A stretch of 64,000 nt of DNA from Eretmocerus hayati (GCA_029851415.1 CM056741.1:146246522-146310521); one strand, 5' to 3'. Shown: positions 12,417-25,404, counted from the first letter of the stretch. Made by a program: numbers and translations. Notes: generated from the letters alone by a model not told the origin.

Positions 12417-12749
12417 GTAAAGATCCAAGAACCAGAAGAACAGACTCATCGAAGTTGAGTTGTAGCTCGCTTTCAACGGACCCATGTGGCTATCCGCAAA
12501 TTCGAGCTCCGTCAGATGGTTTTGAAGTCAGATCTCTAAGGTAGAAAAAGTCACGTGATATGCAGGAGGAGAGCTAAAAAATTTAGGTTATTTAGACAAC
12601 GGTGAGTGATAAAAACGTCAAAGTGTTTGAGTTGATGAAACATTTAGAGGAATATAATAAATCGGGTAGTAGACCGAGTGCCAGACCATTCTATAATGAG
12701 TTTACCTCTATCTTAGAGAATTTCTTTTTCTCGCCGTTGAGATGAGCCA

Positions 12750-13400
12750 CTTTTGCTCGAACGCGCGGATACTGTTGCTTCATCTTGAGATATAAGCTGG
12801 TGATTGCATCGATAATATCATTTGGGAAACATGAGATATATTTGAAGCGATATGTATCTAATTATCATCTGCATGAATGGTGTGGCGGGCGAATTTCAAA
12901 ACCAATAGAAGATCGCGGAGGAAAATGACAAATAGAAGTGGTCCCAATAAACTTCATTGAGATCCGCCCCTCTTTACTCTGATCCAGTCAGATATGGTTT
13001 CTTTCTACATAATTGCTTGAAGCCTGATGTGAAGATAACTCGGTAATAAATTAATAGATTTTTCAAAGCAATTGTCATTTATCAATTCACTCAAAAAGTT
13101 CACGAGGAATGCCATCAAAAGCTTCCGAGAAATCGAAAAGAATAAGCACGGTGATCTAACTCTCATAAACAGCTTTCTTGACCAATTCAGCCACACTCAA
13201 CAAAACAGTGGAGGTGCCGTGTCCATGCCGAAAGCCTGCTTGCATAACTTTTAGTAAGTGATGTGAATCAAGTTGATCGGACAGCTGGCGATGGAGTAAT
13301 TTAACGAAAAGCTTAGAAATCTCAGGAAGTTTCGAAGTTTCGCTACAGGTCGAGTATCAGATGACGATGATGGGGCTTTACTATCAAAAAGGCATGAGTA
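12750..13400 (-). pseudogene. Decayed non-LTR reverse transcriptase (jockey/CR1-like), minus strand
   Basis: Reading the minus strand from about 13355 downward, RT motifs appear in correct order but in shifted frames. An RPV-type block lies at about 13341-13355, followed by PEISKLFVKLLHRQL. Then comes QAGFRHGHGTST near 13225-13255 and the catalytic-type block FDFSEAFD near 13125-13150. An INLLPSYL..R.QAI segment lies near 13010-13050 and a motif-B-like SLLGPLLFVIF near 12950. The active-site relic HADDN (usually YADD) falls near 12858-12872. At least four in-frame stops and frameshifts interrupt it. No endonuclease, ORF1 or tail was recognised. In live relatives this domain copies element RNA into DNA at the target; this copy cannot be active. 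The jockey/CR1 label rests on motif resemblance only. Confidence 0.85.
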
Positions 13401-13613
13401 AGGTTTTCCACCACATCTGGGTTAACATGAGGTATTTATAATTGAATTGAAAAGAAGAGCGTGAGGTGTTAGCCGGGCCAATCGTCACCTCTGCCCGGCT
13501 CCGATGTGTCTGCGTCTACTGTCTCCGAATCTCGTTACGACGATGCCATGTGAAATTATTGCCTGCACAGGTAATAATTATCTGTGTTAATGTATTTCAA
13601 AAGTTTATAAATT

Positions 13614-13652
13614 GCCCTGAAGAAGCCAACACGAGGCTGATGAAACGTCGAC
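13614..13652 (+). other. Hammerhead-like / Penelope-type terminal signature
   Basis: The text reads CCTGAAGAAGCC, a short spacer, then GGCTGATGAAACGTCGAC. A GCC/GGC stem followed by GAAACGTCG is a pattern I associate with terminal repeats of Penelope-like and related elements, some of which carry hammerhead ribozyme cores. AATAAA follows at about 13663. No reverse transcriptase of Penelope type was seen next to it, so this is a tail-only remnant at best. Confidence 0.45.
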
Positions 13653-13679
13653 TCCGCCACAAATAAAAAGAATAGTCCG

Positions 13680-15720
13680 CGATCTTATGAATTTTTCTAC
13701 CAATCAAGTTTGACCTCCTGCAGATATAGATTGCTACTTATTCAAAAATTACATCTATATTATTCATTCTTACGCCCATCACATGTTCTTCTCAATATTT
13801 GATGGTCAAAAAATATTGCGAGCAAGCTTGAAAAAGCACAATGAATGCCGTTAAAGATTATCCAGAGTTTATGTCAAAGTGGTCATTGATACGTTCAGGC
13901 AAGCCGACTCCTGATTGGCCATCGAAACGTGAGAAGCTTTGATAGACTTTATCCTTAATCGGACGCGATAACCGGGGGGTCATGCGCGATAACCTCAGAT
14001 GTATGACATGAAGCTCTTAATAAGATACTTCACATCACATTGTTTTATAATGACATTCGCAGACTTACGGTAATGAGAAAGAATAAAATACTCCAAGATT
14101 ATTAAGTGATAACATTTTTATCCGGAGATATTCTGGTTCACTGCATTTCATCTTTACAATACTCGGTTGCATGGTGGTTTGTTGAAAAACTCTCAAATAT
14201 TTGATGCTGGATGTATAAATTGATGTTTCTATTTTGAAGTGAATTGAATCTTGACGGTCTCTAAAATATCTGGATGATTATTGAATTCAAATAAAAGCAA
14301 CCTTGTCTCGAGCACTACTATAAGTGTGTATTAGTACATAAATATTAGATTGTCCTATCGGGAAAAATCCGCCAACAAAATCATCTATTTCCATAGATCT
14401 GTTGTGGATAAGATAGTCCGAATCCTCAAAACAGTCAGGAATGGCTTGAAATTCAGATCAGCCCTTATTTAAAATTATGTGCGTATGTATAATTTGCATA
14501 TACGCTACGTTGCGCGTTATATTTTGCGGATAAGTCATTCTTAGTTACTTGTAGATTTACCAAGGTCAAACATTCCCAAAAATTTATAAGCCGATTTCAC
14601 TCTGATGAATCTCAAAGTTCTCATTGTAAAGTTATGACTTATAATCAATGTTTGAGTGGACTAAAGATTGAGACATCTCAACATTTTGGTGTCACGGATA
14701 CTATATAGTTTCAGATGTTTAGAAGAGGAAGGTTTTTCCCGAGATCTTTCTACAATAGATTTGAACGAAGATGTTTCAACGAAGACATTCGTACAAGTAT
14801 TTGGATCCAACGAGGGATTCGAGTAGCCACCAGCCTGACTCTCACAGTCTGTAGGGTTGATCTTATCGCAAATAAAAATTCAAAGTTTCCTTGAAGCGAG
14901 CAACGACGCTCCAAGTAGACATAAAGATGAGAGCAAGGGATACTGGAACATGGGAAAATGCAAGCAAGCAGGTCTTGAAGGAATTTTAAAAGTAGAAAAA
15001 GAAGGGCGCACAGGTAAAAACTGTGCGCGTTATTTTAAGAGATTTACAACAATAGAGCAGCGGTCGAGTGTCGGCTTAGCTTTCGTATTTTCGAAAAATC
15101 TTTGCCTCACCTAGGCCACATGGACAATGGTAACATTTGCATCGACCCAAAGAAAAATCACTCCTTTCAGGTGGCAAACAGAGCCAAAAGTTAGCCCGTA
15201 AAACGTGGAGGGGACAAGAACCCTCAATTTTCAACCAATATGAGCCAAGTCATTTTCCTCCTACGGTGCCGCAAAGGTGGGAGTCTAGTTAGAGACGCAC
15301 CGACGCATAAGCGCCACATACCTTCACCTGATCCTCATTTTCCTCTTTGTGGCACAGTTTTCAGATCCATCTCCGGCTTAAAGATGAAATACTTGGAACT
15401 GTTCAAAAATGCATTGTCGATTCGTTACGTTTCAAACGGGAAATGACTGATTCGTACATCGAATACATTTACAAAAAGTTTTTTGTATAAGTTATAACAG
15501 TACTTCGACTTGGATTCACTCGATGAAAAATATTGAGATAATATGCAATTTACTACCTAGAGGTAACTTAATATTAAACAGCACTTTTCGACTTCATCAA
15601 ACGAGAACTTTTCCAGTGTCCTCGCTTCTTCGGTATCAAACAAATAATTCGAATTTTCACGGATTTTAAGCAATGGAGCTCGCAACGGAGTAACTCCAAG
15701 GTTACTACTTGTCTAAGGGC
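13680..15720. other. Non-coding stretch
   Basis: AT-rich sequence with frequent stops. One 85-codon plus-strand frame (14857-15114) has a lysine-rich, motif-free product and no supporting signals. No repeat or RNA gene was recognised. Confidence 0.5.
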
Positions 15721-15878
15721 TCATGCACAAACCATATGGCCTCGTTTTGGTCCATTTTCTACCACCCACCCACCCCCTTATGGTTTGATATGTCATTCTA
15801 ACCAACCACCCACCCACCCTTCCAAATATTTTCATGACCAACCACCCACCTCTCGCAGGCCATATGATTTGTGCACGA
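15721..15878. mobile_element. Small inverted-repeat element, 158 bp
   Basis: The left end TCATGCACAAACCATATGGCC is mirrored at the right end by GGCCATATGATTTGTGCACGA with two or three mismatches. Between them are three C-rich blocks of ACCACCC or ACCAACCACCC type. The structure is that of a miniature element or satellite-like unit with 21-22-bp inverted ends. Confidence 0.7.
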
Positions 15879-17898
15879 CGCGTAATCAGGTTGTGTCGAG
15901 GGTTGTGTTTGATCTCTAATTAGTACATCTGAGTTCATTCCAAGGCTCGACAGTAATTCTGCTTCTTGAAAGGAGACAAGAGTTTTATTAATCCATCAGA
16001 CAATGAAAATCTGGGTGAAAAATGGATGGGGAATATACTCTTACAAGTTCCATCGGGTCAGCCAGATTTCTGTTTGTAGTATTATTTCGTTTCCATAAGT
16101 AAAAAATGGTTATTCTATATTTCCAGAATGCCCTGCAAGGCATATTCTTGGTAGAAACAGGTGTGTGGATGCCCAGGTGAAAGCATGTGCATGTTGGTAT
16201 CCACATCACTGAGTGTATGGATTTTTGGTACCTGTCAAAGCTTAGCAAAGAACTTGTAACAATGAGATGGACCTAGAACGCTTCTCTAAGTTGACCGCAA
16301 CTCAGCAAGGGTTTGCTTCATCTCCCTTTTTCGTCTGACCGAGCCAGTCCTCTCTAATACATGATTCTTGCATCTTTCTCTCTCTCTTTCATTTTCTTTT
16401 GACTTTCTCTGTCTCTCTCATTTCGTCTCCTTGTGTGCCCTTTTTTCATTGCTTTCTCATTGACATTAGAGAATTCAGTTCTGGTACATGTGCACTCCTC
16501 CAACACTCTAATAACACGTTCCAAAAACGACCAGAAGACAGTATATTGCAAGAAAAATAAGTCTTTCAATGGCATGGAAACCGCCGTAAAACGTGACACA
16601 ACACTCTGGCACTGGCTGTACATGTGCAAATATTTCCCTGTGTTTCTTTTATACATGGACATCGCATACACACACCTCCGTTCTTGCTTCAACTCGCAAT
16701 TCAACTGCATTTTGTAGCAATCTCATTCTTTTCTCTGTGTGAAGAGAGGATCACCATTTGATGTTTGTATTCAAATGAGATAACAAGATTCTATAGCCAT
16801 CAAAAATTATGGTCCAAAATCGTCCGAATCCAGTGAACAGCGCCCTCTGTCGAAAAAAAGAACGAGCATGAGCTAGGAGAAGCATAGCCAATGATGCTCG
16901 CAGCTTGAATGCCTCTGGCAATCGATTATCGCCGATAAAAACGAAGGCACTTGAGCATCTTTCTCGAGCACGCGGCACCACTCTCTGTAGATGGACCTGT
17001 CAGCTGGAATGCCCGTCAAAATGGGAGCCGAGCATCCAGGTATGTATATAACCATGGCATCTACAAGGCTCTTATATTAGTTTATCGATCTTTTTTCTAG
17101 ATAAATTTCTTTGAGACGGTGATGGCCAGCCGATGTTGCACGAAGGCCCAAAAATGACAGTACCGTCACAAAAACTGACAGTCGTTAATTTTCATGAAGC
17201 TGTAGATGCTCCGATCCTTGGCCATCTCTTTTGCCCCTCTCACGCGTGCCTATAATTACCTGCGAGTGTGGGCTCACTGCATTAGTTATGTTATAGAGGA
17301 TTTGTTTCATGCCGATGATGCGAGCTCATCTCACATATACATATGCAGTGAACGAATGAGTGCAGCAACGACGACTGCATTTTTCTTAAATTTCACCGAG
17401 CATCTGAGATTGAATCCCTAGAGGAGGAATTTAGTCCGGGTCCGAGAGGAAATCCATCTGATGCGGCGCGTATTATGCCTTCATGCGCTCGTGTACCTCA
17501 CTTTTGGTTAAAAAGAAATAGGAGAAAGAGAGATAGAAAAATGCACCGAGGACCAAGGGGATCACGTATAGCATGACAGATGTGAAGAACATTAGTTGGG
17601 AATCCTCTCTTTCGATCTCGGATGTCCGAAGCTAGGGAAGAATCGTTGTTCCGATGTTCCTCTCGCTTCTTGACTCATCTGTTGTGAGCTTAAACTCATT
17701 GTATGGGACCAATTTTTATTCCAAAATTTTCCCAGGACAAGAAAATTAATTAATTAGAAAAATCCTTATGGATTGTGGATTTTTTAGTACATTTGAAAAA
17801 ATGTTATGCGAATAGAGAATCGAGCGATTGCATCGAAAATTTGTGAATTTTCGACTTTCAAATAACAGAAAAATATTTTTCTGGCATTATCGTGAGAT

Positions 17899-17921
17899 AA
17901 AAAAAAAAAAAAAAAAAAAAA
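17899..17921. repeat. A23 homopolymer
   Basis: An uninterrupted run of 23 A. It could be the tail of an old retroposed sequence, but no SINE or processed copy was recognised upstream. Confidence 0.9.
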
Positions 17922-20900
17922 GATATTAATCACAATTCTCTCCATCTCACTGAAAACTCTACTCTAATTCTGTGAATGTACTCGGCTCTTGGGCGAGAAA
18001 ATCTTCAATTCAATATCTCTTGCACGTGAAACATTTCCAGTTTCCAAATCCAAATGCCTTTCCTAAAAAGCTTGTTTTGAAATCGTAAACAGGCTTAGCT
18101 AAGGTTTCTCCTCCTTTATTCTTGCCGCAATAAAGTACCGAAAGAAACGAATACTCCTATCTCTGTCTGTTCACGTATACGTAATATAAAAGTCCTTTAA
18201 GAAGGTAAATCACGTAAGCAAGCTTTATTCTATATCTACACACCGCAAATTTTCAAGAAGCAGCTTGAAAAAGTGCACATAAAAATAGCCAATGAGAATG
18301 AAGTGTGTGAGAGAGAGAGAGAAGCCCATCGCATACTTTGCGGTCCTATATACTCGAGGATGGGTCAAGAAGGTGAAAAAAAAAAGGAATAAAAAGGAAT
18401 ACAAGGCAAGGATGTAAGGATGTATGCCAAGCAGAGGGGCGGGCGGGGGCGAGGAAGGTTTTGGTGTATACTAATGATGCCGCGTTGGCTCGTGCACGCT
18501 CAGTGCCTAAGGTTAGGTATATAGGCATCGGTATCGTGTAACTGCTAAGTGAAAATGCGCGTAGATCCTTCGAAGATTATCGAAGTCGTTTTTTATTCGC
18601 CTCGAAGAGCCGGCTGGTGATGCTTGATGCAGCCTCGGACTCGTATTGGCTGTGCTGACATTAGGCCCTGCCGATCGCGCACGGGACAATAAAAACAATA
18701 ACTGACGGACATAATCCGGTCTCTCTCTCTCTCTCTATAAGTCTGCATGAATGCTTGTAAGTATGTATGTATGTGTATGTGTAAAAGTCTAGCCTAAAAG
18801 AAGTCGCGCAGCGCTCCCAAGAAAGTCAAAATGTGGGCAACAGTAACTACAAGAGCATATGTAGGTATCTATCTGATGATGCCCTCGGGGCCTGATGTGT
18901 GCGATCCAACTGTGAATCTCAAGGTTGGAATAGTATACAACGCAGGACCCATATCTCGCTTCTCTGCTTCCTTATATCCCTCTCTCTCCTTTTTACTCGC
19001 GCTCACTACATCTCTGATATGCTGCCGTATATAGCGAATTTCTAAAATTCATCCCAGGCTACGGGCCTGACCTTGCTCGTCTCTGCACTTTTTATCGAAT
19101 TAGCGCGCGTACCCTGAATCTCGATATATATAGTGACCGTTCGTTCATGGCTTATATAAGATGCCTCGTTGGATGCCAAATTCTTCTTTTTTTTTTCTTT
19201 CGTATACGCCAATCGTCTGCACGGGCCCGTGATCATTTATCCCCTACTGAAATAAGGTATCAGATACCAATAAAGATTATTTTCTAGAGTATCTTCATTT
19301 GCATCTTATTTAATACAATTCGGCCGATCTCTTGTGAAAGTCTTGCAAGATTTCGATGGCCCAAAAAATTGAAGACGAGATTAAAATACGAGACATGGTA
19401 TACTAGACTTTGCGCAGAGATGATTTTGAGGTCACGTGAATTGACCATGTATCGAAATTCGAGAGTCCGCTATTTTCGTTGTTTTGAATTTTTGTCCTGG
19501 AAAAAAAAAATTTGTAGCGCTTTCCCAATCAATTTATTCGCAAACACGTTACAAGAAGCTTGATGACGACTCAAAATCGTGACGGACGATTGGCTTGGAA
19601 ATAGAAAAGTTTCAAATTTAATTGATTCAGAATACTGCACGCGTTGAATCAAGCACACTCGCCAATTGGGGTGAAGCCTCGTAAGACCGAAGTTTTTTTT
19701 CAAATTTTTATTGTAAAAAAGAAGGATGGACCTCCTCGGAGACCATACATCACGTACTTTCGTTTAGATGGATTGCCAAACGCATCATGTACGGAGTGCG
19801 TCTCGAGTGATTGATTTTTTCCCGCGAGGCCCATTCACAAAACGAGTCCGTGATGATGGGCCTGAGCGCGCATAATAGTTCTGAGAAGTTGTCTGCATCG
19901 TTAAAGAGCAACGATTTCAGCGAGATCGTGATTGCTGTTTAGGAAATTTGCCTCTACTCAGGGTCACATTCTTGCATCCCCCTTGGAGTTTCCAAAACAC
20001 ACTTCAAATACAACATTTACTGTTTCGGCGTAACTCCAAGTTCACGATAAGACAAACTTCATTAGACTATCTACATCACGAATCAGGCTGCATGCCTGGA
20101 ATTTTGAACAATCATTACAAACGCGTGTTTCTACCGCAGTGCAAATATTTTTCTCCTTTTTTTTCTCTAGATGCCCCCGATTATCCACTGTGCATGCGTG
20201 CAGCTTCTAATACTCGTCAGAGTCAGATGGCACATCCGAGGCATCGATGATCTGCAATTAGCCCGGGCAATTATAATAGCAGTAATGCACCAATCGGAGC
20301 CATGAAAAATTCCATCGACAACACGCGATTCGACTCGTGGCAAACTTTTTTTGCTGCACGCCGAATTTATACATGGGGCATAACGAGGCTGTTGCAGTAT
20401 TAGGCGGTGGCCAATTTACCGCGACAGGAAGTTCCCTAAATTCCTGTACAGCGATAATGTTTTGCTCGCGATTCAAAATGACAGCGACTCAGGTCTTGTA
20501 CGGAGGACTCAGGGTGGCCTGATGGCGCGGACGGGGCAATCAACGCCCTCTCGCCGAGCGAGGTGCATATTTTGGTAAGGTTTCGCGCGGAGAAAGCTTT
20601 TTGTCGCAGTGGCGTAGTATGACTGTTAACGAGGTGCCGCAAATAAAGTGCCCACTTTGAAAATTGACTCCCTGTTCGTACTTTGCAGTTCGTTATACAT
20701 GGTACTACTGGCTGTGTAATATTTGCAATCAAATTGAGATCGCGATTCGAGTTCTACATGGAAGCGTTCTGCACGCTTTGTAGAATTTTCAGTTTGCTGC
20801 TGACATTCATTACATGGTATGGTTAGCAAAATTTTACCAAGTTGGGATCAGAAGGGTGTCTGACTTGTAACTAGAGCCGCAAGGGTGGTTGGGATAAATC

Positions 20901-22182
20901 ATCAATCTGTATATTTGCTTGGGTTCACATTGCATTTGTTTCAATTGAGCTCATCGTTACAATTAAATATGAATCATGTTTCAAAACGAATAGATCGATG
21001 GTCATTCGGAATCTTGATTGGGATTGAGACTTGACGGCTGTCCCTGAATAGCGGTGGCAATGAAACATTCTAATTCGGCAGTACTACCGATAGTGCGACC
21101 AAAACACTAGTAAACAAATGCAATTTAATATATATTGTTCGTCGGTTTTGATGATAGCAGTTCAATAACCTTCAACATTCCGGTAACTTATCTGGAAACC
21201 CATCTCGGGATACCGTGTAATTAAGTTGTTACACAAGTGAATCTTTGATAGACTTGGATGTTTTAGAGTAAAATTATAACACAATTTCTGTCTATCCCAA
21301 ATTTGTATATTTTTTTCGCAATTTTGATTATAATTCAAATTAATGGCGGGAAAAATTCAATTTAGTCGTTTTGACTCTCGAGATATGCTTCTCCAGTGAC
21401 CGGGTTCACGTGGAAACAGCTTGCGATCACACATCATGACCACGTGGTCATTTAAAAAAAATACTATACACTTGTAAAATATTTTGATTTGTCATTTCAA
21501 CATATTTATGACGTTCTTACACGATTTCGATCTCAATTGAAAATTAAATGTGTTTTGCGTTAAAACATTATTGCGATCATCGGATATAATAATAGATGAC
21601 GCATAACACACAGAATGTCCCGCATTTTGTCATGCGACCGTTGAGAATCAAAGCCTCCGCTGTCAAACTCTATGGCCCGAAGCCGCATCTCTGGCAAGCT
21701 TGCTCATCAATTATCCAAAACGGAGCGTTTATCGCGAGCCGAGCTTTTGGCTCAAACCGTGACGTGGCGCATGGGCATTTGCATTTTTGTGCATCCCTTA
21801 ATTCTTCTTCTCTCACTTTTGGCTGGTCAGAAATTTCGGAAGGCGCCTGAACCCGTGAGCCGAGTAAAAAATGAAGATAGTCACGCGCGTTGCAGCTTCA
21901 TAGTTTCTCTATCCTGTGTTGCAGCAGCAGCATTAACTATATGAGTTGCATTGGTTATAATGATATTATAGCGTGCATCGCTCTTCTGCGCGCCACTCCG
22001 TCGATAAACGGTAAGTGCAGCATCAGCTGCCATTCATTTATCGCACGCTTCGTGGCATCGAAAACGGAAACGCTATGCGAACGCATAAACAGCACTAACG
22101 ACGTAATGACGCGTCGAGCTTGCACGCGCCCTCTAAATATCTTGGTGCATCCCTAGACGCAACATAACACGATATCTGTGTG

Positions 22183-22188
<6 letters not shown>

Positions 22189-22214
<26 letters not shown>

Positions 22215-22215
22215 T
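22189..22215. repeat. A27 homopolymer
   Basis: An uninterrupted run of 27 A following GTGTGTATATT. No retroposed body was recognised upstream and no flanking target duplication was found by eye. Confidence 0.9.
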
Positions 22216-22803
22216 AGGGAGAGTTCTCTCATATGCCTCTTTGAAGATTGGACAATTTTGAGTATAAATATATAATAATTGACCCATCAATCAGTCGAGA
22301 TGAATTCCCAATCGCTCGCTACTCGAAAATTATTTCTCTTGAGAGACGATGTATACAGAGCCGCAGATGAGCGTGTGCTGTATAATTGCAAAAGCGTTCA
22401 AAATTCTTCTTCAAATGCATAATTAATAGATCTGTCGAATGAGCGCGCTCAGAAGTGTATAATTCGAGAGAGAGAGAGAGCGCCGGCCAGTTTTGGAAAA
22501 AAGCTCTGATGGCAAAATCCATATACAAAATATTGGCGTTCCCACGTCAGACGTCAAAGATGTGCGAGTTTTGTGTTCATCACGAATCTTCGTTCGTTGC
22601 ATATACATATACATATTTTTAGTGATGGTCCAACTCGGCGATTCTTATGTATGTATGCATACCTGCGGGTGGATATTAAAAACGGACATCATACCCTCGT
22701 CACTCTCAAAAGGCATTTCACCCCCTCTTCTTCAACTGTGTATATGCATATAATAAGATTTTGTCCGTCCGTCGCTGTGTTATTTTTAAATATGTGCATA
22801 TAC

Positions 22804-22881
22804 GGTGGTGGTGGTGGTGGCAGTGGAGTCTCTGACTAATCTGTTGGAGCTATCCTCCTCCTCCTCCTCCTTCTCCTCCTC
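22804..22881. repeat. GGT and CTC trinucleotide repeats
   Basis: About five to six GGT units (22804-22820) are followed after ~35 bases by a CTC-type run (22854-22881, with interruptions). Serine-rich and glutamate-rich open frames over this region arise from the repeats. Confidence 0.85.
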
Positions 22882-23671
22882 TAATTCGAGTTGCCGTTTC
22901 AAGGTCCGCAGGATGCCAAACGAATATAACGCGAGATATGCGCGAGTGAGGGATGAGCAAAGAAATATAAGAGAGGGAGCGAAGCGCAACGCTGCAAAGT
23001 CAAATAATCCTGTTCATGCGACTCGCCCCCCCCCCCCCTATACACCTAAACTTACACATTTTAAGCACCGAGAGTTAGAGGCTGCAAGCACACGAGGACC
23101 GACTACGCATTCCTCTCTCGCGCTCGTATATGCTCATGCAGCCTGGTGATGCTGCGCTACTCTTCCTCATGCTCTCTTTTCGGGTTCCTCCCCTCCTCTT
23201 TTACCCCTCTTCGCTCGTCTATCTCTTTCTGGGACAACATACCGAATTCCGGATGCTCTCTCACTAGCCCGTTCAAGCACTGGTTTGGTGGCCCAATCCC
23301 ACCCCCAACCGACCCCCGCTCCGATCCTATGGCATGACATTCGAATGTGCACTCAAGGACTCTCTTCCCCCCTTATCCCCCCGGACGCGCAGCAAAAGCT
23401 CGTTCTCGCCACTCGTGCTTTACGTACCGTGCTTCTCTGCTCATATAGCCACACATCCAGCAACTTCATCCTCGCACTCTACGACGGCAAAAAACCACAC
23501 TCAAACGACATGTGTGACTTCTTTTGGCTCGACAGTTGCCGAGTACTCTTGAATGGACTTGACGGAAAAATTCAAATGGAATGGTGTTTTTTATAACAAT
23601 ATTGATCGCGACACACATAACAAATGATACAAAAAACACATTTTGACAATTTAGGCTCAATCGTGTACTGA

Positions 23672-24090
23672 ACCACCTCTTTCTGGACCAGTAATTCCTA
23701 GACCACCAAAGATGGATTTCTAGACCAGCACACATGGATTTTCGGACCAGTAAGAGGGGGGTACAGTTGTACTCTCCTAGCTAACTACTACTATCCCCCC
23801 CCCCCCGCCCATTTCACGCTCGCGTGAGATTTACGTCAATTTTTTCACGGTTCCGCTGATCGGATTGTATTGTTTTTGGTTCTATCATGCAGAATAAGAC
23901 AAATAGGCAGATATTCCTCCTGAGAAACTATCCCTTGTCTCAAACTCTAAGCGCACGTCGACTGCACCGCTTTTGATAGCCTCATTTAGTTTGGAGCAAT
24001 CGATGACATTGAGGGGCATACGATTTATGGAATCTGATCGATTTAGCACTGGCTCAGGGCATTTTCCATAGTAAGTCTTTTGAAATTTTG
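23672..24090. repeat. Left long inverted arm
   Basis: Mirrors 25405-25790. The arm includes the outer subterminal repeats, a C12 run (23795-23806) and the 3' end of the minus-strand coding remnant. It differs from the right arm mainly by a ~25-base insertion bounded by GAT words, consistent with a deletion in the right arm. Confidence 0.85.
23680..23755. repeat. Subterminal GGACCAG-type repeats (left end)
   Basis: The words TGGACCAGT, TAGACCACC, TAGACCAGC and CGGACCAGT occur at about 20-25-base spacing, two of them preceded by ATGGATTT. The mirror set lies at about 25705-25782. Iterated subterminal motifs of this kind are often transposase-binding sites; that role is inferred. Confidence 0.65.
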
Positions 24091-24590
24091 CATACATGTC
24101 ATACAGTTGTGCATATTGTTGTTTTGTTATGTCAAAATTGAGATTCCCATATGGATAGCATTGAGTATTGAGAGGGAGCTTGACATTGGTGATGTTGCAG
24201 TGATCAAATGTACAGTCAAGAAATTCTTGAAATTTTTGGTCTCTCTATTGGTCTGAAAGCCCAATATGTCGTAACGCGGTTTTTCAAGTCGAATCGGTGT
24301 CTTAACGATCCAGATTTGTCTGTTGGAGCCCGTTAGCCCAGAAAATTTATACAACTCCCATGATCGGACACTTATCCGAGAGGATGGTCTTTCTCAATTC
24401 TCCTTAATATCGCCACCTTCTCTCTATCAGACGCCACAGCATATGGCATGAGCCATTCAATCTTAGTCAATGTTACTTTGAGCTCTTCATTTAGACTAGC
24501 GTTATTGCCTACCTCGCTAACGCTCGTCCGACTTGGTAGTGTCTCTGATATGGTATGAGCCCCTGAAATGCTTCTGTAGTTCAACAATGT
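23885..24590 (-). pseudogene. Broken gene resembling double-jelly-roll (capsid-like) protein
   Basis: Three minus-strand open segments lie in sequence and together look like one former coding region of roughly 230 codons: 24372-24587, 24127-24354 and 23885-24097. Recognisable blocks include LTKIEWLMPYAVASDREK near 24440-24490, LEKPRYDILGFQTNR near 24245-24290 and MPLNVIDCSKLNEAIKSG near 23965-24020. Frameshifts fall near 24370 and near 24220-24230, and another near 23905 replaces the expected C-terminus with a short run and a stop. These blocks resemble, from memory, arthropod proteins annotated with a double-jelly-roll-like domain, the fold of capsid proteins of Polinton-like and related large-DNA elements. 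This was not verified by search. The product would not be functional. Confidence 0.5.
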
Positions 24591-24719
24591 AACATTGAGA
24601 TTTCATAATACAGTGGATTCGGAAAAAATAATTTCCTTGATGTAACCTAGTAACTGTGATTGAGAACTATTGAATTGGTGTAATGTTGCGCATAGTGAGT
24701 TTCCTGAATCTCCAGTATG

Positions 24720-24955
24720 TATCTGGAAATTTTGCCCAGTTGTCCAGCTCCAGCGATGGCCTCAGCCCCAATCCCAGACCCTGCCTCAGCCATGACCCAT
24801 CCACGGCCCCAGCCCCAGTTCCAGCCACAGCTCCATCCTCAGTCCCAGTCAGAATCTCAGTCTCGGCCTAAGTCCAGCCTCAGCTTCGGCCCAGCCCCAG
24901 CCCAGCCTCACCCCAAGTCACAGGCACAGTTTCATCCCGACGCACTCCTTTAAGT
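24720..24955 (+). repeat. Proline/glutamine/serine-coding imperfect hexamer repeat
   Basis: An imperfect repeat of CCCCAG, CAGTCC and CTCAGC words. Plus-strand frames across it (24683-24871 and 24717-24953) read as P/Q/S/A-rich peptide with no stop for about 230 bases. It lies inside the 2.1-kb element, opposite in strand to the capsid-like remnant. It may be a minisatellite or part of a disordered coding segment. Confidence 0.6.
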
Positions 24956-25404
24956 AAGTCATGCATGATGTCTACAGCTAAATTTAGTGTCATATAAAAG
25001 TCAATTTTCCATCGAATCCGTCAATGGTCCTACCATTGAAAGTCTCAATGCACTTCCCAATTCAAAACTCACGTCAGATTCCTGTAACTAACTTTCGTTG
25101 AATTGCACTATTCCATAATGAGACATCACCGATGTAATCGATGAGCGACCAATTACCTGACTTTCGGCCATCACACCGAATCATAACAGACTGCGTCAAG
25201 AGTAGCCGTTGACTCTTGCCGGCTCCGCTGTCACGCCAAATTCATAATTCACAGACTTAAACTGAAAGTACTAACACTACACAGCTGTTCCCTACTTTTT
25301 CTGTTCTGTTCATTCATTCGAACTAGATAGAGTAATTCCCGAGATTCGCTGGTAAATTTTCCAGATTTGATTGGTAAATTTTACAGATCCTAATCGGTAA
25401 CTTT

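Larger units (their letters stand above)
15879..23671. other. Non-coding stretch rich in simple repeats
   Basis: No host gene is supported in this 7.8 kb. Contents include CT-rich sequence at 16370-16420, an A23 run (17899-17921), a CT run (about 18719-18737) followed by GTAT/GTATGT repeats near 18757-18780, an A27 run (22189-22215), a GGT run and CTC run (22804-22881), a C13 run (23026-23038) and a pyrimidine-rich tract (about 23145-23420). Open frames of 60-118 codons overlap on opposite strands across these low-complexity tracts and are probably chance. Confidence 0.55.

Noticed and set aside
17899..22215. A23 and A27 runs as SINE or processed-copy tails
   Set aside because: No body with promoter boxes, no recognisable transcript and no flanking duplications could be found; kept only as homopolymers.
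22805..23149. 114-codon plus-strand open frame
   Set aside because: Driven by GGT and CTC trinucleotide repeats and a C13 run; low complexity and no domain.
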